From the NCBI RefSeq assembly GCF_964204645.1, contig NC_134025.1:8251001-8315000 (forward strand): a stretch of 64,000 nt of DNA. The letters are read 5' to 3'. The translations under genes were made by a program, and so were the position numbers. Below are positions 41,164-54,925 of this stretch, piece after piece. This DNA comes from Tubulanus polymorphus (Eukaryota; Nemertea; Palaeonemertea; Tubulaniformes; Tubulanidae). Every line of letters starts with the position of its first letter. Position 1 is the stretch's first letter. The notes under the pieces are model-generated. The model saw only the letters and a program-made list of their open reading frames with translations, had not been told where the DNA came from and did no database searches.

Positions 41164-41935
41164 GTACCAGTGTTATGTTTATTCAAATTCTCTTACCTCA
41201 GATAAAACTTACCTTCCACTAACTGGGGGTATATAGTGGTGAAGTTTTGATTTTAATTTTTCTTATGTAAACTGTCATGTACATAGTTAAATCCTACAAT
41301 ATATAATTACAAATCGAGAATATAATACAGTTAGGAGTTACAGGAGATTGGTGGCTGCTTTTTATTCAGACTTGTATTGTGGAATTCAATGACATAGTTG
41401 TAAACACTTTGTTTATTAATAGAGAGTTAATTTTATATGAAATTCAACATCATTGATATGGAATTTTTGTTATCGGATATATTTATTCCATAAGACAAGT
41501 TTATAATTGAATGTAAGCGAGTGCAGTATGGTGGATATTTTTTCTTTAGGATTTTCAAACTTTAGAGAACACCCACGCTCAGTACTAAGTTAGAATTGTT
41601 TGAGATACATGTTAGATATTTCTGAAATGTCCAGCAGGGTTGTGGCTGTGTTGAGGGGATGGTGGAATTGTTTTTCTTGCGGCCACACACACACCTGTAC
41701 TGCATCACTACATTCTGACTCAGCTTGTAAACTTCCTTTATCTTTATCTCTACAAGTAACCCAAATCCTTTCAGCTAATATAAACAATATCTTATCTACT
41801 GGAACTTCTCTTTATTTATCACTCTCTATTGAAGAAATATTTTTCTCTATAGTTAGCCTATGACGATTATTAGGTGAATTCATTTACAAGATCTTGTGTG
41901 CTTCATTTTGATGTATGAAATTCTTATGATTTCAG

Positions 41936-44900
41936 CTACCATGATTCCGCCTTCTTTCCCTCAGCGGCTTCAATCACAAGAAGTGAAAGAAGGTAAACCA
42001 GTGCGACTTACAGTTCAAGTTGCCGGTGCACCAATTCCTGATGTCACTTGGTATCGAGAGGGCCAGAAGATCATCAGCTCACCTGATTTTGAGATCGTCC
42101 AGGAGGGTGATGTTCATTCCCTGTACATTCCAGAAGTATTCTATGAGGATTCTGGCAAGTTCACTGTTGCCGCTGAAAATCCTGCTGGCAGAGCTCAGTG
42201 CACCGCTGAATTGATCGTTGAAGGTAAAGAGTGTTAGTCCTCAATTATTTCTATTTGAGAAATCATGACAATAGATTTATTATCTATGTTTGAATAGAAA
42301 GACTGAAGAATTCGGAATTTCAAAGAAAGCTCATATTTTCAGCTCCTTCTGGTCGTGAGTCAATGTCTCCCTCACCGCCAAGAACTCCTTCGGAACGTGA
42401 ATCCTCTGTTGAACAGCGCAAATCAGAATATCTTTATGCACCAGATACATCAAAATTTGCACCTCGACGCATGTATCAACAATCACGAACAATGCGCATG
42501 TCTGCAAGTTCTAGTCCTGAACATAGTCCTACACGCATACCTTTCAGTGTGCCAACTTTTACAAGGGTAAATGATTTAATTTGAACTAATCTCATTGAAT
42601 TCTGTTGTACAAGCCTGTTGTATGAATTCTAATTTTGAATTTTTGATCAAAGCCTTTACAGAACACATATATCCGTGAAGGTCAGCGTGTAACCCTTGAG
42701 TGTGAAGTCAGAGCTCATCCACAACCTGTCATTCGCTGGTACCGGGAAGATGTTGAAATTAAAGCATCTCCTGATTACATGATCACCTATGACCTGGGTA
42801 TCAGTAGATTGGTCATTGCTGAAGCATTTGAACAAGATGCTGGAAAATTCACTTGCACAGCAACCAACAATTTAGGCACAAAGAGTTCTTTCTGCCATTT
42901 ACGTGTGGACAGAGGTAACAGTATATAGATTCTTTCAAAACTTGTTTTTGAAATTTCGAAGATGATTTTAATGAAATTCTTGTGGTTCAATTACAGCTCC
43001 AGAATTGCACACCCCACCAGAACATGCCGAACCACAGAAATCCTTCATTCCAGAAAATGCTATGCCACCAACTTTCATCAGAAAGCCACAACATTATCGT
43101 CTGTTAGAAGCAGCAAGTGCTTTCTTTGACTGCAAAGTGGCGGGATATCCAGCTCCTGATATCGTCTGGAGTCGAGCTGGTCGACCACTAAAGGATGGTC
43201 ATCGGTAAGGTTTAATACTCATATGGGTACCTATTTTGTTAAAAGATCTTTTTTTTTAATTATGATATTTTCGTTGGTCTCTTTCCACAGATTCAAGATG
43301 TACTATGACAAAAATACCGGTGAGATATCACTTGTCATCAACATGTGCTTAGCAGATGATGAGGGTGAATTCACATGCACTGCCATAAACCCTGTAGGTG
43401 AGACTTCAGAAACAGTCTTCCTTATGGGAGAAGATCGATACCGTCAATGGCTGGCAGCTGAGGAGGCTGCTAGAGATCGGGACCAGGAGAAGGAACGACA
43501 GAAGGTTTTATTGTCTGAACTTGAAACCCGATTAGAGTCACCTCGCCAGCGAAAAGAGACATTCTTTACACCTCGTGCTGAGCGTCGTTTGGAACAGTCT
43601 ATTCAGAGAAGAATTTCTGAAGATGAATCCCGAATGAGTCAGCCCCGTGGTGATTTTGTTGTCTCCACATTTGAACAAAGACTAATGAAAGAGATTGAAT
43701 TCCGTGAAGAACAGACACGAATGAGTGAATCTGAATCAGAACGATATGATTCGGAGCCACTTCGTCCAAAATCTGTACCAGTTAGTGGTCCTCCTGATGC
43801 TCCACATCTGGTACAGAAACTGAAAAATTTCAAATTGATAGAGGGGTCTGATGTGACTTTTGTGTGTAAGGTTACAGGTGTTCCTCGTCCTCAGGTATGT
43901 TACATAATTGCACATTTTTTTTGCCTAAGATTAAAGCTCTGTATTTACTAATGATGAAATCGATTGATTTTCAGATTCAGTGGTACAAGAATGGTATATA
44001 CATTCAGCCTAGTCAGAGATTTGTGCAACGTTATACTCATGATGGGTACTGTACACTCAGAATTCGCATCGCGTTGAAGGAGGATGCTGGGCATTACACA
44101 GTGTTTGCGATAAATCCCTATGGTAAACAAACATGTAGTGCAGAGTTATATATAGAAGGACAAAGCATCGTCGATGACTCTTCATTTGTGAGTCCTGAAA
44201 CGATGCGTTCGATCCAAAGGCAAGAATCTCAAAAATCACTCAAGAGTGAACCAGGATCAAGTGAAACTGTTGAGAAACATTTCAAACCAGTCTTCAAACG
44301 AGTTCCTAGTGACCAAGAGGCACGTGAAGGCAATATGGTACGATTTGACTGCATAGTCTTTGCTCGCCCAATGCCTGAACTGTTATGGTTCCGCAATGGT
44401 GTTGAAATACATGATGATAGTCTTCACAAAGTAAGAAATTTTTTTGAGTTCAATTTCATAATTTCTCTCATAGATATCAAACATATCAAAGTAATGATGT
44501 TTTACATTCTCTCCTTCAGATCTGTGTGAATGAAGATGGAGTACATTCTCTCATTTTCAATGCTGTTGGTCGGGAAGATGCTGGCACCTACACCTGTATT
44601 GCACGTAACAAAGCAGGAGAAGACAGGTTCACTGTCAATCTTAACGTACTCGGTAAGCAAAAACTTATCAACAATGAACAATGAACATGTCTAGTTAATA
44701 TCTGTTTTTGGGGGTCACACTATTATTTTGTAATTATAGAGAGAGAAAAAGTGATGCCTCCGCGTTTCATTGACCGAATCCAGAATGCGACAGTTCCTGA
44801 AGGACAGCCAGTTTCATTCCACTGTCAAGCGGTAGGCACACCTATTCCTATGATGAGCTGGCAGAAAGAAGGGCGAACTATCATCCCTGAAATGGGCTAC

Positions 44901-45276
44901 AGGTACGTACAGTATATCTACAATCAACTTCGCATGTACATGTGTATAAGCTGACTTTGTATCCTGTCGTCTGCTACTTTTTACATTTTGAACATTTTGT
45001 TTCTAGAGTTGTCACTGAAGGAAGTCATTCAACACTGTATATTGATCAAACAAGAGGAACTGATAATGCTTGGATTCAGTGCACTGCTGTCAATGTTGCT
45101 GGTACTGCTTCTACTAGAGCCAGGCTTGTTGTACAATGTAAGTGAAAGAATCCTTAATTCCTTCAACTTTTTCGATAGAATCAGTGAATAATTTGATCCA
45201 TTCAACTTTTGCTAGGTCAAGCTCCAGAACCGGAACCAGAACGAAAGTTAATCATTCCCAAGAGTACAAAACCAAG
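41936..45276 (+). CDS. TTN: Segment: Z2-like Ig to Ig13 (titin Z-disc/near-Z region)
   Basis: Exons 41936-42223, 42343-42566, 42662-42914, 42997-43204, 43291-43894, 43975-44430, 44520-44652, 44740-44902, 45007-45137, 45216-45276. Ig8 (from 41945) matches titin Z2: QRLQS, SSPDFEIVQEGDVHSLYIP. A Ser/Pro/Arg linker (SPSPPRTPSERE, SSSPEHSPTR) sits where human titin has its Z-repeats; I see no Z-repeat itself. Ig9-13 start near 42550, 43060, 43800, 44283 and 44755. Between Ig10 and Ig11 the helical linker with FEQRLMKEIEFREE matches human FEERLIKEIEYR. The last exon carries EPEPERKLIIPKSTKP, nearly identical to human. Confidence 0.92.
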
Positions 45277-45509
45277 GTAAGTCCATGTTATATTTATCAT
45301 CGCACTTACTTATACATGTATACTGGTATTTTAATGTGTAATTGTATGTGATGTGTCTATTGTATGTGATCTGGATGTATGATAGTTATATAAATCACTG
45401 AATGTGAAACATTTTCTAATTATATCTTCATTTTGCAGTTCACAGATACCTAATTTGTTTTTATATATTTATTTATATGTGTACTTTCAATGTCTATTTT
45501 AATCATTAG

Positions 45510-48500
45510 AGTAAGCGTAACAAAACGTCCGGAGCCAGTAGCCACAGCGACTTTCCCGCCTCAAAGTCCGCTTAAAGCGCCCAGCATTCCTCAATGTCCA
45601 ATGAAGGCACCCGGCAGTCCTCAGGTTACCCTGCCTGAAGCTCCCCTAAGGATCATTGCTTATGCTAATGAATACGACAGTGCTATTTTGACTCTAGGCG
45701 GTGATGGGCAATTAAGGTTTGATATTTTTTTTATATTCAGAGGCATGCAACATAGGGTAGTATTGGTTTTCAGAATCACTTCTTGCATGTGAAAAACACT
45801 GCTGAAATATTTTCTTCATAATCACTGGCAAATTTTATGACTTATGTATGAAAATCTTCTATGATCATTGTATAGTCCTCCTCAGAAATCCAAGGCCCAG
45901 GTTCCACCAAGACCAATGCCTCTGAAAGCAGCTGCTGCTGCTCAGGCTGTTGTGAAAGAATTGCCAGATATTGAGAAATACAGGTGGGCAAAATGCCTGT
46001 TACATTTATTAGTTGTAGTGAGCATCTTTGGCTATAGAGCTGACAGCATTTTTGTTTACTTACGTACAATTTAGATTTTTATTATATGTAGTTTTTTTCC
46101 CATATGAAGGACCACTACTTTTAATTACCACAGCATGTTCTTATGACGTAATTGCAAACAAATTGAACATACTGTCGATTGGATTTATTAGATTACATTT
46201 ATTGAAATAGATTAGATTTATTTATTTATTGAAGTGAAATATTACATTCAAAGTTTTAAAAAGTATCTCTTGAAATCGATTCCTCTAATTTTATCTTTAG
46301 GGATGTAAAACAAACAATCATAGGACATGCGCCAATAAAAATAATTTCCTATGCTGATGAATATTCAAGTGCCATTTTAACTCTCCTCAGTGATGGAAAA
46401 CTAAGGTGTGATATAATAACAATTATCTGTAGATTGGAAGGAAATATAGAATAGATGATTACTCTATATCAGTGATTAAGCTTTTTTTACTCAGAATGGT
46501 TTAAATTGTAAATTTAAATGAATTCCTCACATTGAAATAGGAAAAGTAAAAAATAGATAAATTCTGGAAATATTCTGATGTATTTTTGACCAAGAAAGGT
46601 TGTTTTATTTTAAACAATAGCCCTCCTCAATCAGCTCAAAGACCTAAGAGCCTGAAACTTACAGCGGCTGAGTCAGTTTTCAGAGCCTGGCTGGAAATTG
46701 ATGAATTCAGGTGATTTAATTCAATGACTGCTCATCATTAATTGCATTTAGTGATAAATGAATTGTAGATAAGTAAAATAGAAGTCATTAATCAAATAGG
46801 GAGTTTGACTATTTATTTCAAGATTCTACTGTAAACTAATTACCGGGCAACTGGGTTTTGGGTGATTAAGTTTTCTAATACAGTAGTAATAAGGATAATC
46901 AATTAGTTCAGGAAATACTATTCAAATAGTCTTAGATTAAGCTATCAAAACTAAAACAATCAGGAAAAAATTTAGCTTGGATAGAAATGTAATAACCAAA
47001 TTAAGGCACCATTTCATTTATGTAATTGTAGGCACATATGTAATGGATAATTCTTCGTTTTTTTCTTTGTTAGATGAAATTTTCTGTATGATAAATGAGT
47101 ATTTGTAGCATGAATTGTTGATAAGAGTTCAATAAAGTAGATACTTACTGATAATTTTTCTCATATTAACAAGTAAATGAGTGTTTAATCGTAAATATGA
47201 GTGATAATGTCATTTGTGCTGACTTAAAGTTATTCTATGATATTTGAGTTATTGTTGTTAGTGTTTGACTGTTTTGCTTACTGATCTTTATCATAGATGT
47301 CCACCAGTGACTCAGGAGTTTTATGCTGCTCCACATCCTACTGTGACTGATACCGAAGCCACAACACATGATCGGAAAATGAGTAGTGCTCTTGTCCCGG
47401 AATTGAGTAGCCTTGTAAAGAAAGTACAGGGTCTTGATGAATGTAAATTCAATGTTGTTAAAGCATCTGAGCCGTATCATTTTGTACCGTGTCAGCCAGT
47501 CAAAGATGCAATTCAGAAATATGGCCTCCCTTCTGAGAGTCGAACTGTTGAATTTGACTTGTCAAAGAATACACCTACCGATGAGCATTACATTCCGGTA
47601 TCAAAAGAACCTCAATTGACCCTGCCACAACAGCATCGGTTAACAACAGCTGCAACCATAAAGCCATGGAGACCTTCACTGCAACCTCTTCCTATGTCAG
47701 AAAAACCATCATCTGCTTTCACTGTTGTGGAACAAAGGTTCATCTCTCTTACTATATATTGCCTGCAGCACTCTTGATTTCACCATTCGTTTTCATATGT
47801 ATGATAGTTAGTATTGTATGACTTGGTTTTTAGCCCACTTGGGACTTTAGTCCCAGCGGGCTATTGCGTTCACTTTTCGTCCGTCGTCCATCCGTTCGTC
47901 AACGGAATCCAGTTATTTTGGGAAGTTTTGAAGACACTTCAATGTAATGTCTTGATATTTGGGTTACACATGTATCTACCCTAGACACATCTTCAGCCCA
48001 AAAACTGGCCCTGTCAGAATCAAGATGGCCGACTGGCAGCCATTGTTGTTCGCCAAAATCAGCACTTTTTACAAATTTTTGAACTTTTTGAGGGAAATTT
48101 TGAAGACGCCTCGATCAATTACCTTGATCTTTCGTATATATTCGAATCCCCCCAGGGCCTATCAGCATAATAAAAATTGGGTCGATCGGACTCAGGATGT
48201 TCATCCTAGGACCTTTTAAGTGCCCAAAAATGTTAATTTTGGCCCAAATTCTGAGTCCTGTAGCTTCCTACTGGTTTGCCATTTCTTATTTCAATTGCTG
48301 ATGGGTATTCTTTGGAAAGGGATGTTTTATACCTGAGACAGGTATTTTTGATCAGCCAATTATGACACAATTGGTGGCCATCTTGGTCATGGTTCCCACA
48401 GAACAGGGAAATTGGGAAAAACTTGGGAATTTTGAAATAATAATTCCCGGTTTGGAAATATTTGGGAATTTGAAAAATTTTCCTCAAATCAGGGAAATAT

Positions 48501-51500
48501 TTGGGAAATTCATTACATTTCACATATTGCAATTGCCAAGGGTAACTTTCTTCAGCAGTTTCCCTTGAAAATCACCTTTATCAACCAGTCACTGCTAAAG
48601 TGTTGACTGTTGATCCATGATATGTGTTCATTTGCATTTGGGAAAATTGAAAAATCACTCATGAAATACTTGGGAAAAACTTGGGAATTTTGAATTCATA
48701 TAACTGTGGGAACCAGTTCATTGGTTTTTATATATGGCTACCAGGGGGCGTTGAATAATACAATATCTTAGTATTTCTATATCATATTTGTACCAATACA
48801 TATTTCGTTACCACAATCAATTGCAAAGTTGTAGCTCATGACATCGTCTATGATTGTGGTGAGTTTTAAGGAAATTACTTATTCTATATGGTCACCAGGG
48901 GGCATTGAATAGTAGAATAACCTAGCATTTTCTTATTATATTGGTACCTAGGCATTGAATATTGAAATTGTTATATTGTTGAGCATTTGAAACCACTTCC
49001 CAAGTGGGCATGGTGTCCCTGGACCCCTAGTTATGGTTTATTTTGAAATCCTAAATACTTGAGATGTTACACAGGAAAAGTAATTTTCCAATATTTTCAA
49101 ATCCTAAATATTTGACATATTACACAGGAAAAGTCATTTTTCCAATATTCAATTATTCCAATTTTAGTATTCTTCTGATTCTTTACTAAGTAGATATATA
49201 GGTAACATAATTATTAGATCAGATATTTGTTCCATGAGGTAAATAGATTTCGTACTTGTTTTTGAAAATGCTTCAATATTTGTATGAATTTGTAGCAAAC
49301 AATTTTTTCAGAAATTCTAGTTATAGTATTTGCTTCTTCCACATGTATAACTTCATGAAAAATTACCTATTAATAGAAAAATGGTTTTAAAAATTTTATC
49401 CTTGATTTCAACTCCATCATTATTGTTATCTGTTACTAGGAAGCTACCTACATCTGCTCCAGTTGCAACCTCTGCACAGCCAACATTAGCTCCAAAGCCC
49501 CCTACAACCGCTGAACTAAACATGTATCCTGCTCCCATCACTACTGGCCAACCAGCAATTGTCCCATGGCAAAGGTACTTGAATTGCATGAAGTAGATTT
49601 TATTTTTAAAGTAATAGCTAATTATCAAAGCATTTTTTCAGAGAGATTTTCTTCAGCTGAACATCAAAGAATTTTTTCACAATTTTTTCTTGTTAGCATC
49701 TGTTTTTTGTTTGTAGTATGTCCTAGTAATGTCCTAGTATAGCTCATTTTCAACTTGAGTTTGAATGTACAGAATTATGAAATAAAGACATTCATCATAT
49801 ATTGATTGCAATTTTTATTTAGATTTCCATCGATTAAGCTTTACACAAAGTTGAATAATTGTAATGTTTTGTTCTTCTATCTTCAATTATCAGGCCAGAG
49901 CCAATTAAGGAACCAGAGCCAGAGTGGAAGCATTTGTCTCTGAAACATGTCAGGTGTGCTATCATATCTTTTAGCATGTGTTAGTGATATAGTGGCTCTA
50001 GTAATATGCAATCAATAAATGTATAGGAATCATTGTAGGAGTAGGAATTCATGGAATAATACATATAATCTATTTAAATATATAAAACCATCCATGTATG
50101 TCTAAGAGTGTCTATAGTATATTATTTATATTTTCTAAATATCAAGTCCACCACCCGAGGATGAATATGTTGAACCACAGGTTCCTAAACCAGTAACAGT
50201 TACCGCTGAAGTTATTCCCCAGTTCAGGTTTGTAAAACTGGTCTATATCTTCTGCATGTGTACCATTCATGTACCACTCCATGTGTGTATATAGTTTCAT
50301 AATAATCCATGTCCAGCCAATCAATGTGTGTGCGAATCTTCTCAGAAATTCCTCTCAGGCCATTCAATCGTTCCCCTATTGAATGATAATTTTAGTCATC
50401 GCATGAAAAATCTTTTGAAATGTGTGTCTTTGTAGACCGCTTTCGCAGTCACCAGCACTAAGAAAAATATCAGCTCCAGCTCAAATGTTATCGAGGTGTG
50501 TTGCTCATTATTTAAAGTGGCTTTTTTAACATTCAGTTCTCATGATGATAGTTTGCATTTGCTAAAGCAGTGTCTGGTTTATTAAATATTGTTGCTGTCA
50601 AATTTGAAGAATGTAGGTAAAAATGTCCCGGAAAAAATGTCCCAGGAAAAAGTGCCCCAGAAAAAAATGTCCCAAATTTTGGTATCAACTCATTTTGCAT
50701 ATTTAGAACGTGTCAACTGAGTAAAAAATCAAAACCATTATTTCATGAGACAAACTTCAGGGTAATCCTGATAATCAAAAGGAATTATTAATGGATATCT
50801 TTTTGAAATAACTCAACAAACTTGGTTATTATTTAAAAAGGAACAAGCTTTATTCAAGTGAACACGATAATTATTATTGTTAGCTCAGCCGATTATTCAT
50901 GAGACAAACTCTGATAATCAAAGGGTACCATAATAAGTGTCCCTAATCAAAGAAGTGAACTCAACTCCTCAACCCGACAGCATGTGATTTGACTTCACTG
51001 TCTTTAATTTACATTGTTTCCTTTGATTAAAGGGTGACTTTAGTTAGTATCAGTTCAGATATTATAAAGTTGACTATGATATTGTTAAAACTAACTTAAA
51101 AGAAAAAGACAATGAATGATTTTTACAGACACTGAAGCATAAACCACTTTTTTGTACTGGGGAATAAAATAATAGATAGAATTCTAATAAAGTGAGTATT
51201 ATGAATTAGAAACATCAATACGTAAACTTATTTACCGTAACTGATTTCTGGTGCTATTTTGATGTGAAATTCAATAAATTACCAAGTTATTAATGATAGA
51301 CTGGGACATTTTTTCCTACTTTACAAATGGGACAATTTTTCCCATGACATATTTTCCAGGGACATTTTTTCCGGGGACATATTTTCCAGGACATTTTTTC
51401 CGGGGACATTTTTACCGTATACCAAATTTGAACTTTTACCTATAGTTTTATATTCACGTCTAAGGTTTTTTGCACTTCGTGCTTACCAGTTATTTAAAAA

Positions 51501-52492
51501 CGAATTTTGCCATGTGTTGCTGTGTTGTTTTAGACCAACCCCAGCTGAATCTGCGCCAATTAGGAAATTTTCCGAGGCAGCTGTTATCACTCCAGTCAGG
51601 TGTGTTGCATGGATATATGCTTTATGACAATGTCTGATACTTGTTTTAAGATTATTTTTGAAATATTGGGATCATATTGACACTTGTATATCAAAATCAA
51701 CTTTTTGTTTTCATGACAGACCGATGGACCAGAGCCCAGTCCCTCCATGGCGACAGACATCACAACAGCAACCGCAAGCTCAGCCAACAAAAGCTCCTAC
51801 AATGCCGCATACACAACCACAGTATGTACCAAAATATCAGGCTCCAGCTCCTGAAAGATCACCGTCTGTACCACGTAAAACATCAATGGAAGTTCCAGCT
51901 TCACCAGTCGACAGACCAAAACCAATATATCCAGTTAAAGCACCACCATTGAAGATTGAACCAAGACGAGAACCACAGTCACCTGTTGTCCAGTCTCCAT
52001 GGATGCAGCCACAGGTGCATGCACCAGCTCAGCAGCAGCAGCAGCAGCAGCCAATGCCAGTGCCTCAGACACCACCTACTCCAACTAAGATAGGTACAGT
52101 TGGTATACCAACTACACCTCAAAGACCATCAACGCCTATTCAGTTTGGCATACCTCAATCAATTGTTGTTGCTCCCATGTTTCCGTCAACACCACCGATG
52201 CGACCAGTGACACCACCTTCCATGGCACAGACTCAGCCTTTCAAACCTGAACCAAGTCCACTTACCGTCAGGGCTGCTGGAGAAGGGTACACATATTTAC
52301 TTGTATCTGCATGTATTGTATTACTTATCTCCTTAATAAAAATACAATTTCTATCCAGTTTTTCTTAAATTCTATATGAGCATATCATGAATAGATTATT
52401 ACCAATTTTAGACGGCCTCCTGCTGCTCCAAGGGTGCCACAATCACCACAACCTGTTGTTTCTACGAAGGCAGTTCGAACACGTAAACCAAG
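45510..52492 (+). CDS. TTN: Segment: twelve skippable proline-rich exons
   Basis: Exons 45510-45716, 45876-45983, 46301-46405, 46621-46710, 47297-47737, 49440-49574, 49894-49953, 50147-50227, 50436-50495, 51534-51599, 51720-52286, 52412-52492. All are multiples of 3 nt (207, 108, 105, 90, 441, 135, 60, 81, 60, 66, 567, 81) and all start and end in phase 2. All but one (51720-52286, which ends GG) split an AG|N codon, coding Arg or Ser. Total 667 residues rich in Pro, Ala, Gln and Ser, with a CAG run (six Gln) in the 567-nt exon. The exon before ends in the same phase that the exon after needs, so any subset can be skipped. Confidence 0.88.
47831..49030. mobile_element. 1.2-kb inverted-repeat element in an intron
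   Basis: TAGCCCACTTGGGACTTTAG at the left end and CTTCCCAAGTGGGCATGG at the right end share the inverted AGCCCACTTGGGA core (47832-47844, 48998-49010). The left part contains the block GTCCCAGCGGGCTATTGCG and CGTCCGTC-type repeats. The interior holds repeated GGGAAAA-CTTGGGAATTTTGAA runs and two copies of a CACCAGGGGGC-type stretch near 48740 and 48895. No long ORF: a non-autonomous or decayed element. Confidence 0.65.
50616..51416. mobile_element. 801-bp non-autonomous DNA transposon with iterated ends
   Basis: Begins GGTAAAAATGTCCCGG and ends CCGGGGACATTTTTACC, flanked on both sides by GTA (50613-50615, 51417-51419), a 3-bp target duplication candidate. Each terminal region contains several inverted-oriented copies of AAAAATGTCCC(C/A)GG. 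The interior is AT-rich with a TGAT/ATCA theme and no ORF. It lies between two of the proline-rich exons. Confidence 0.8.
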
Positions 52493-53106
52493 GTAGAAAC
52501 TTAAATGATTGTGCATGAAGACAGCATGTAGATTTTAAACTTGCACGAATACAATGTGATGTAAAAAACAATGGTAGATCCCTAACTCATTTTTTACTAT
52601 AGATTCATCATTTCATTTTCAGTATCTTAAAAGCAATTTAGTTTTGATAATTCACAAGGCTGATGATATACATCTAATTACCACAATTGACTGCAGCTTT
52701 TTTTATTTTACAGGTTGAATGATATTGCATGACTAAATTGTAAAATTAATAACATAGAAAACCGTGAAATATCCATTTATATCATCATTTCTCATCGAGT
52801 TACTGGTAGATTCTTTGTATTTCAGTTTCACAGCATGCACTCACAGATACCTACAAGATAAATGTGTGATTTCAGTATTTCACTAACTGATGATCTTGCT
52901 CTTAAAATTTCTCTTCATTGAAACTTAGGGTGTTTAATTGCATGAAAGTGGTTTCAGCTGTGGTACAAGCGGGTACCATATTTGGCTTGGTTTACTGTGC
53001 TTCTATCCGATGTTCCATATAGCATTACAATGATCAGCTAACCAAGTCATCAAGTCATCAACTCTGCTACAAGTACCTGTATGATATCAATTATTTCTTC
53101 TTACAG

Positions 53107-54831
53107 TGATCAGCCTGATTACACACCATTGAGAGATGCACTTGCACGTGGAGAAGAGCCTCCTGCCGAAGACATGTATGACAAAACTAAACAACGGCCC
53201 CCTAAATTCAGGCGAAAGCTGGTCGACCTGCCTAATCTGGATGAATCTGATCCAGCGCATTTGGAGACAAGTTTAGTACCTATTGGTGATCCAAACATGA
53301 AAGTTGAGTGGTACAAAGATGGCAAACTGTTGCACCATGGAACACGTTTCAAAACGTCGTGGGACTTCTCATACATCGCATTAGATCTATTATGGACATA
53401 CCCTGAAGATGACGGAGAATATTACTGTCATGCAAGTAATTTGTATGGTGAAGACTGGACAAATAAAGCTACACTTAAGTGTAAGCCGAAGAAAGGGGTA
53501 ATAACTGAAACTCAGTTACCAGATGGCATGGAGTCAGTAAGGAAATTAGACTCAATGGAGAAATCTTGGCTAGCGTAAGTCTTTTGATACATATTTTGTT
53601 TACGTCATTGAAAGTTTGGTTGGAAATATTTTGTTTCAAAACATTTACTGTAATTCGCTTTATTGTATTGTCTTGTAAAATGTTTCAGTCAAATGTATGA
53701 TTTTAGGTTTAAATCACACATTTGATTAAACTGTACCTTCAATGTAAAACATGCGTACCCATATTTTCTTGCTTCCTTGATGAACACTCAATTATTTAGT
53801 GTAAACTGACATTTGAAATGATCATGGTGGTTAAATTGAATCTAACTGTATGATTTGTTGGTTTCATTAATACTTACTCTGACTGACATTACTCTAAAAA
53901 TGATGTACATTGTACACGTTTTATAGTAATACCTACTTAACCTTTTTATCTAAAAAAGTAATAAATTTAATCAAAAACTCATGATTTTTTGATGCAATTT
54001 ATGATAGTTTAATCTACATAAACATAAACATGTGTCATCTACATAAATCAATTGATGTAGAATGAGAGATTTCAAATCCATGTTTTCATGAGTGATTTGT
54101 TGAACCATTTGTCAATTGCTACCACTCTTGATTAATAACTTGAATAATTTTTAAAGGCCTATGCCTGATATGAGTCAGGAAGAAGAAAAACCACCTCAAC
54201 CACCTGCAATTGATTTGAAACCAGAACCAGTTGTAGTCGATGAAGGGGAGCCAGCGAAGTTCCTTGTCAAAGTTAGTGGTCATCCTAGGCCAAGGGTCGT
54301 CTGGTGGATTAATGGCAGCATCATTGCATCAGTGAGTACCGGTATTTGATGAAGCAATGTCTAAAGAATAAGTGTCAAATTCAAATAGGTTGTTAACCTT
54401 TGAACCTATAAAACTTAAGTGTAAGAAATAACAGTGATTTTATACATTTTTAGGGTACCAGATTTAAGTTGTCTTATGATGGTATGATGCACTACTTAGA
54501 AATTCCAAAATGTAGAGAATATGACGCTGGCCAGATTCGCGTCACTGCTAAAAACAAATCTGGTGAAGCATTTGCCAGCACTGACCTAGAAGTCCAGTCA
54601 AAAGAAGACTGGCGATCACGACTGAAGCGAACTCCCAAGGGTAAGAGCGATGTGTGGGGTAATACTCCTACAATGTGAGAATATATTTTAAAATTCTTTT
54701 CTCAATATTTTTAGCTGAATTTGTACCTGCATTAGAAAAAATGAAAAGGGTTGAAGCTAGAACAACTGAACTAGATATTGCTCTCAAGAAACCAAAAACA
54801 TCTGTATTTGAACTGCGAAAATTAGAAATGA
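53107..54831 (+). CDS. TTN: Segment: Ig14-Ig15 and start of the charged linker
   Basis: Exons 53107-53574, 54157-54331, 54454-54640, 54715-54831. Ig14 (about 53185-53500) lacks the usual start and matches human titin at PIGDPNMKVEWYKDGKLL, followed by ETQLPDGMESVRKLDSME (human ESQLPEGRKGLQRIEELE). Ig15 (about 54190-54600) matches human at the start (KPEPVVVDEGEPAKF), at YDGMMHYLEI, and at SKEDWRSRLKRTPK just after the domain. This is the same order as in the human near-Z region. Confidence 0.92.
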
Positions 54832-54925
54832 GTAAGTCTTTGTGTTATTTGTGATTTTTGAAGGGTAAAAATTTAGTGAAAATTTGAATAGGCATTAATT
54901 CCAACACTTGCATTTGAATTTATAG

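Noticed and set aside
49353-49628. Gly/Ala-rich 91-codon minus-strand frame
   Set aside because: Antisense of the proline/alanine-rich cassette exon 49440-49574.
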